DNA of 64,000 bases, from assembly GCA_900239685.1 (NCBI GenBank), contig OENT01000651.1, positions 24,526 to 88,525 of the forward strand, in the 5' to 3' direction. Position 1 is the stretch's first letter; each line of letters opens with the position of its first letter. This stretch comes from Rotaria macrura. Taxonomy: Eukaryota; Rotifera; Eurotatoria; Philodinida; Philodinidae. The translations under genes and the position numbers were made by a program. Under the pieces are notes generated by a model. It had not been told where the DNA came from and did not search any database. It worked only from the letters and a program-made list of their open reading frames with translations. Of the stretch, positions 63,840 to 64,000 are shown in pieces.

Positions 63840-64000
63840 TCGCATACGACGGTATACAACATTATACGGCGAGTAACGATAATCATATACGAACGCCGTA
63901 TACGGGGATCGTATACGTCAAAACACGTCTGTATACGATGCTCGTAAACGATCGTGTATACGACTATCGTGCCTTGTTGTCGTATACGACCGTATTTTTG
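63840..64000. repeat. GTATAC-rich, CpG-rich terminal stretch
   Basis: Dense array of imperfect motifs built on GTATACG, CGTATACG and ATACGA, many self-complementary (CGTATACG, CGATCG). It has markedly more CpG than the rest of the window. There is no fixed period by eye. It starts abruptly after 63836 and runs off the window end, so its extent is unknown. Confidence 0.65.

Noticed and set aside
1..64000. tRNA, rRNA, CRISPR or prokaryotic operon features
   Set aside because: No convincing tRNA A/B-box pair, rRNA segment or direct-repeat array was found, and the genes are clearly intron-bearing and eukaryotic.

Overview
The window is an AT-rich metazoan nuclear fragment. Genes are split by spliceosomal introns, many of them only 50-120 bp, and its proteins have clear animal orthologues: a Rab GTPase, a CELF/Bruno RNA-binding protein, an SLC35E1-type transporter, a DZF-domain protein and STK19. 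Short introns mixed with multi-kb ones, low GC, a probable trans-spliced gene pair and a locally multiplied lineage-specific gene family would fit a bdelloid rotifer. That placement is an inference; no rRNA or other marker is present. I reconstructed exons by hand from splice signals, reading phase and family homology; no transcript evidence was available.

Layout. 1.1-3.9 kb (minus): six-exon Rab-family GTPase. 3.9-12.1 kb: no convincing gene. 12.1-20.4 kb (plus): CELF protein with three RRMs, long introns around the RRM1 exons and a candidate internal first exon at 15.55 kb. 21.0-23.9 kb (minus): seven-exon SLC35E1-like nucleotide-sugar/triose-phosphate-type transporter, convergent with CELF. 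27.7-34.1 kb (plus): a protein combining a U1/matrin-type zinc finger, one dsRNA-binding motif and a DZF domain. Its fourth intron holds a repeat element. STK19 follows 86 bp downstream (34.2-34.9 kb), probably as the second gene of an SL-type operon.

35.8-63.7 kb is an accessory region with four copies of one unrecognised EF-hand gene family sharing a six-exon plan. Copies A (35.8-37.3 kb) and B (48.3-50.0 kb) are on the minus strand; C (56.4-58.0 kb) and D (62.2-63.7 kb) are on the plus strand. They form a mirror image around an inverted repeat of about 885 bp arms with no mismatch found by eye (50.74-51.63 and 54.57-55.45 kb). B and C are intact. A has one in-frame TAA. D is a pseudogene with several stops, frameshifts and a damaged splice acceptor. 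All four keep a TATA box 80-90 bp before the start codon, with a CATGA-core motif just upstream of it.

Two copies of a dispersed repeat with terminal hairpins lie at 29.16-30.03 kb (plus) and 38.36-40.43 kb (minus). The 40.4-48.3 kb and 58-62 kb stretches show no gene I can support. The last 160 bases are an unusual CpG-rich stretch full of GTATAC motifs that runs off the window.
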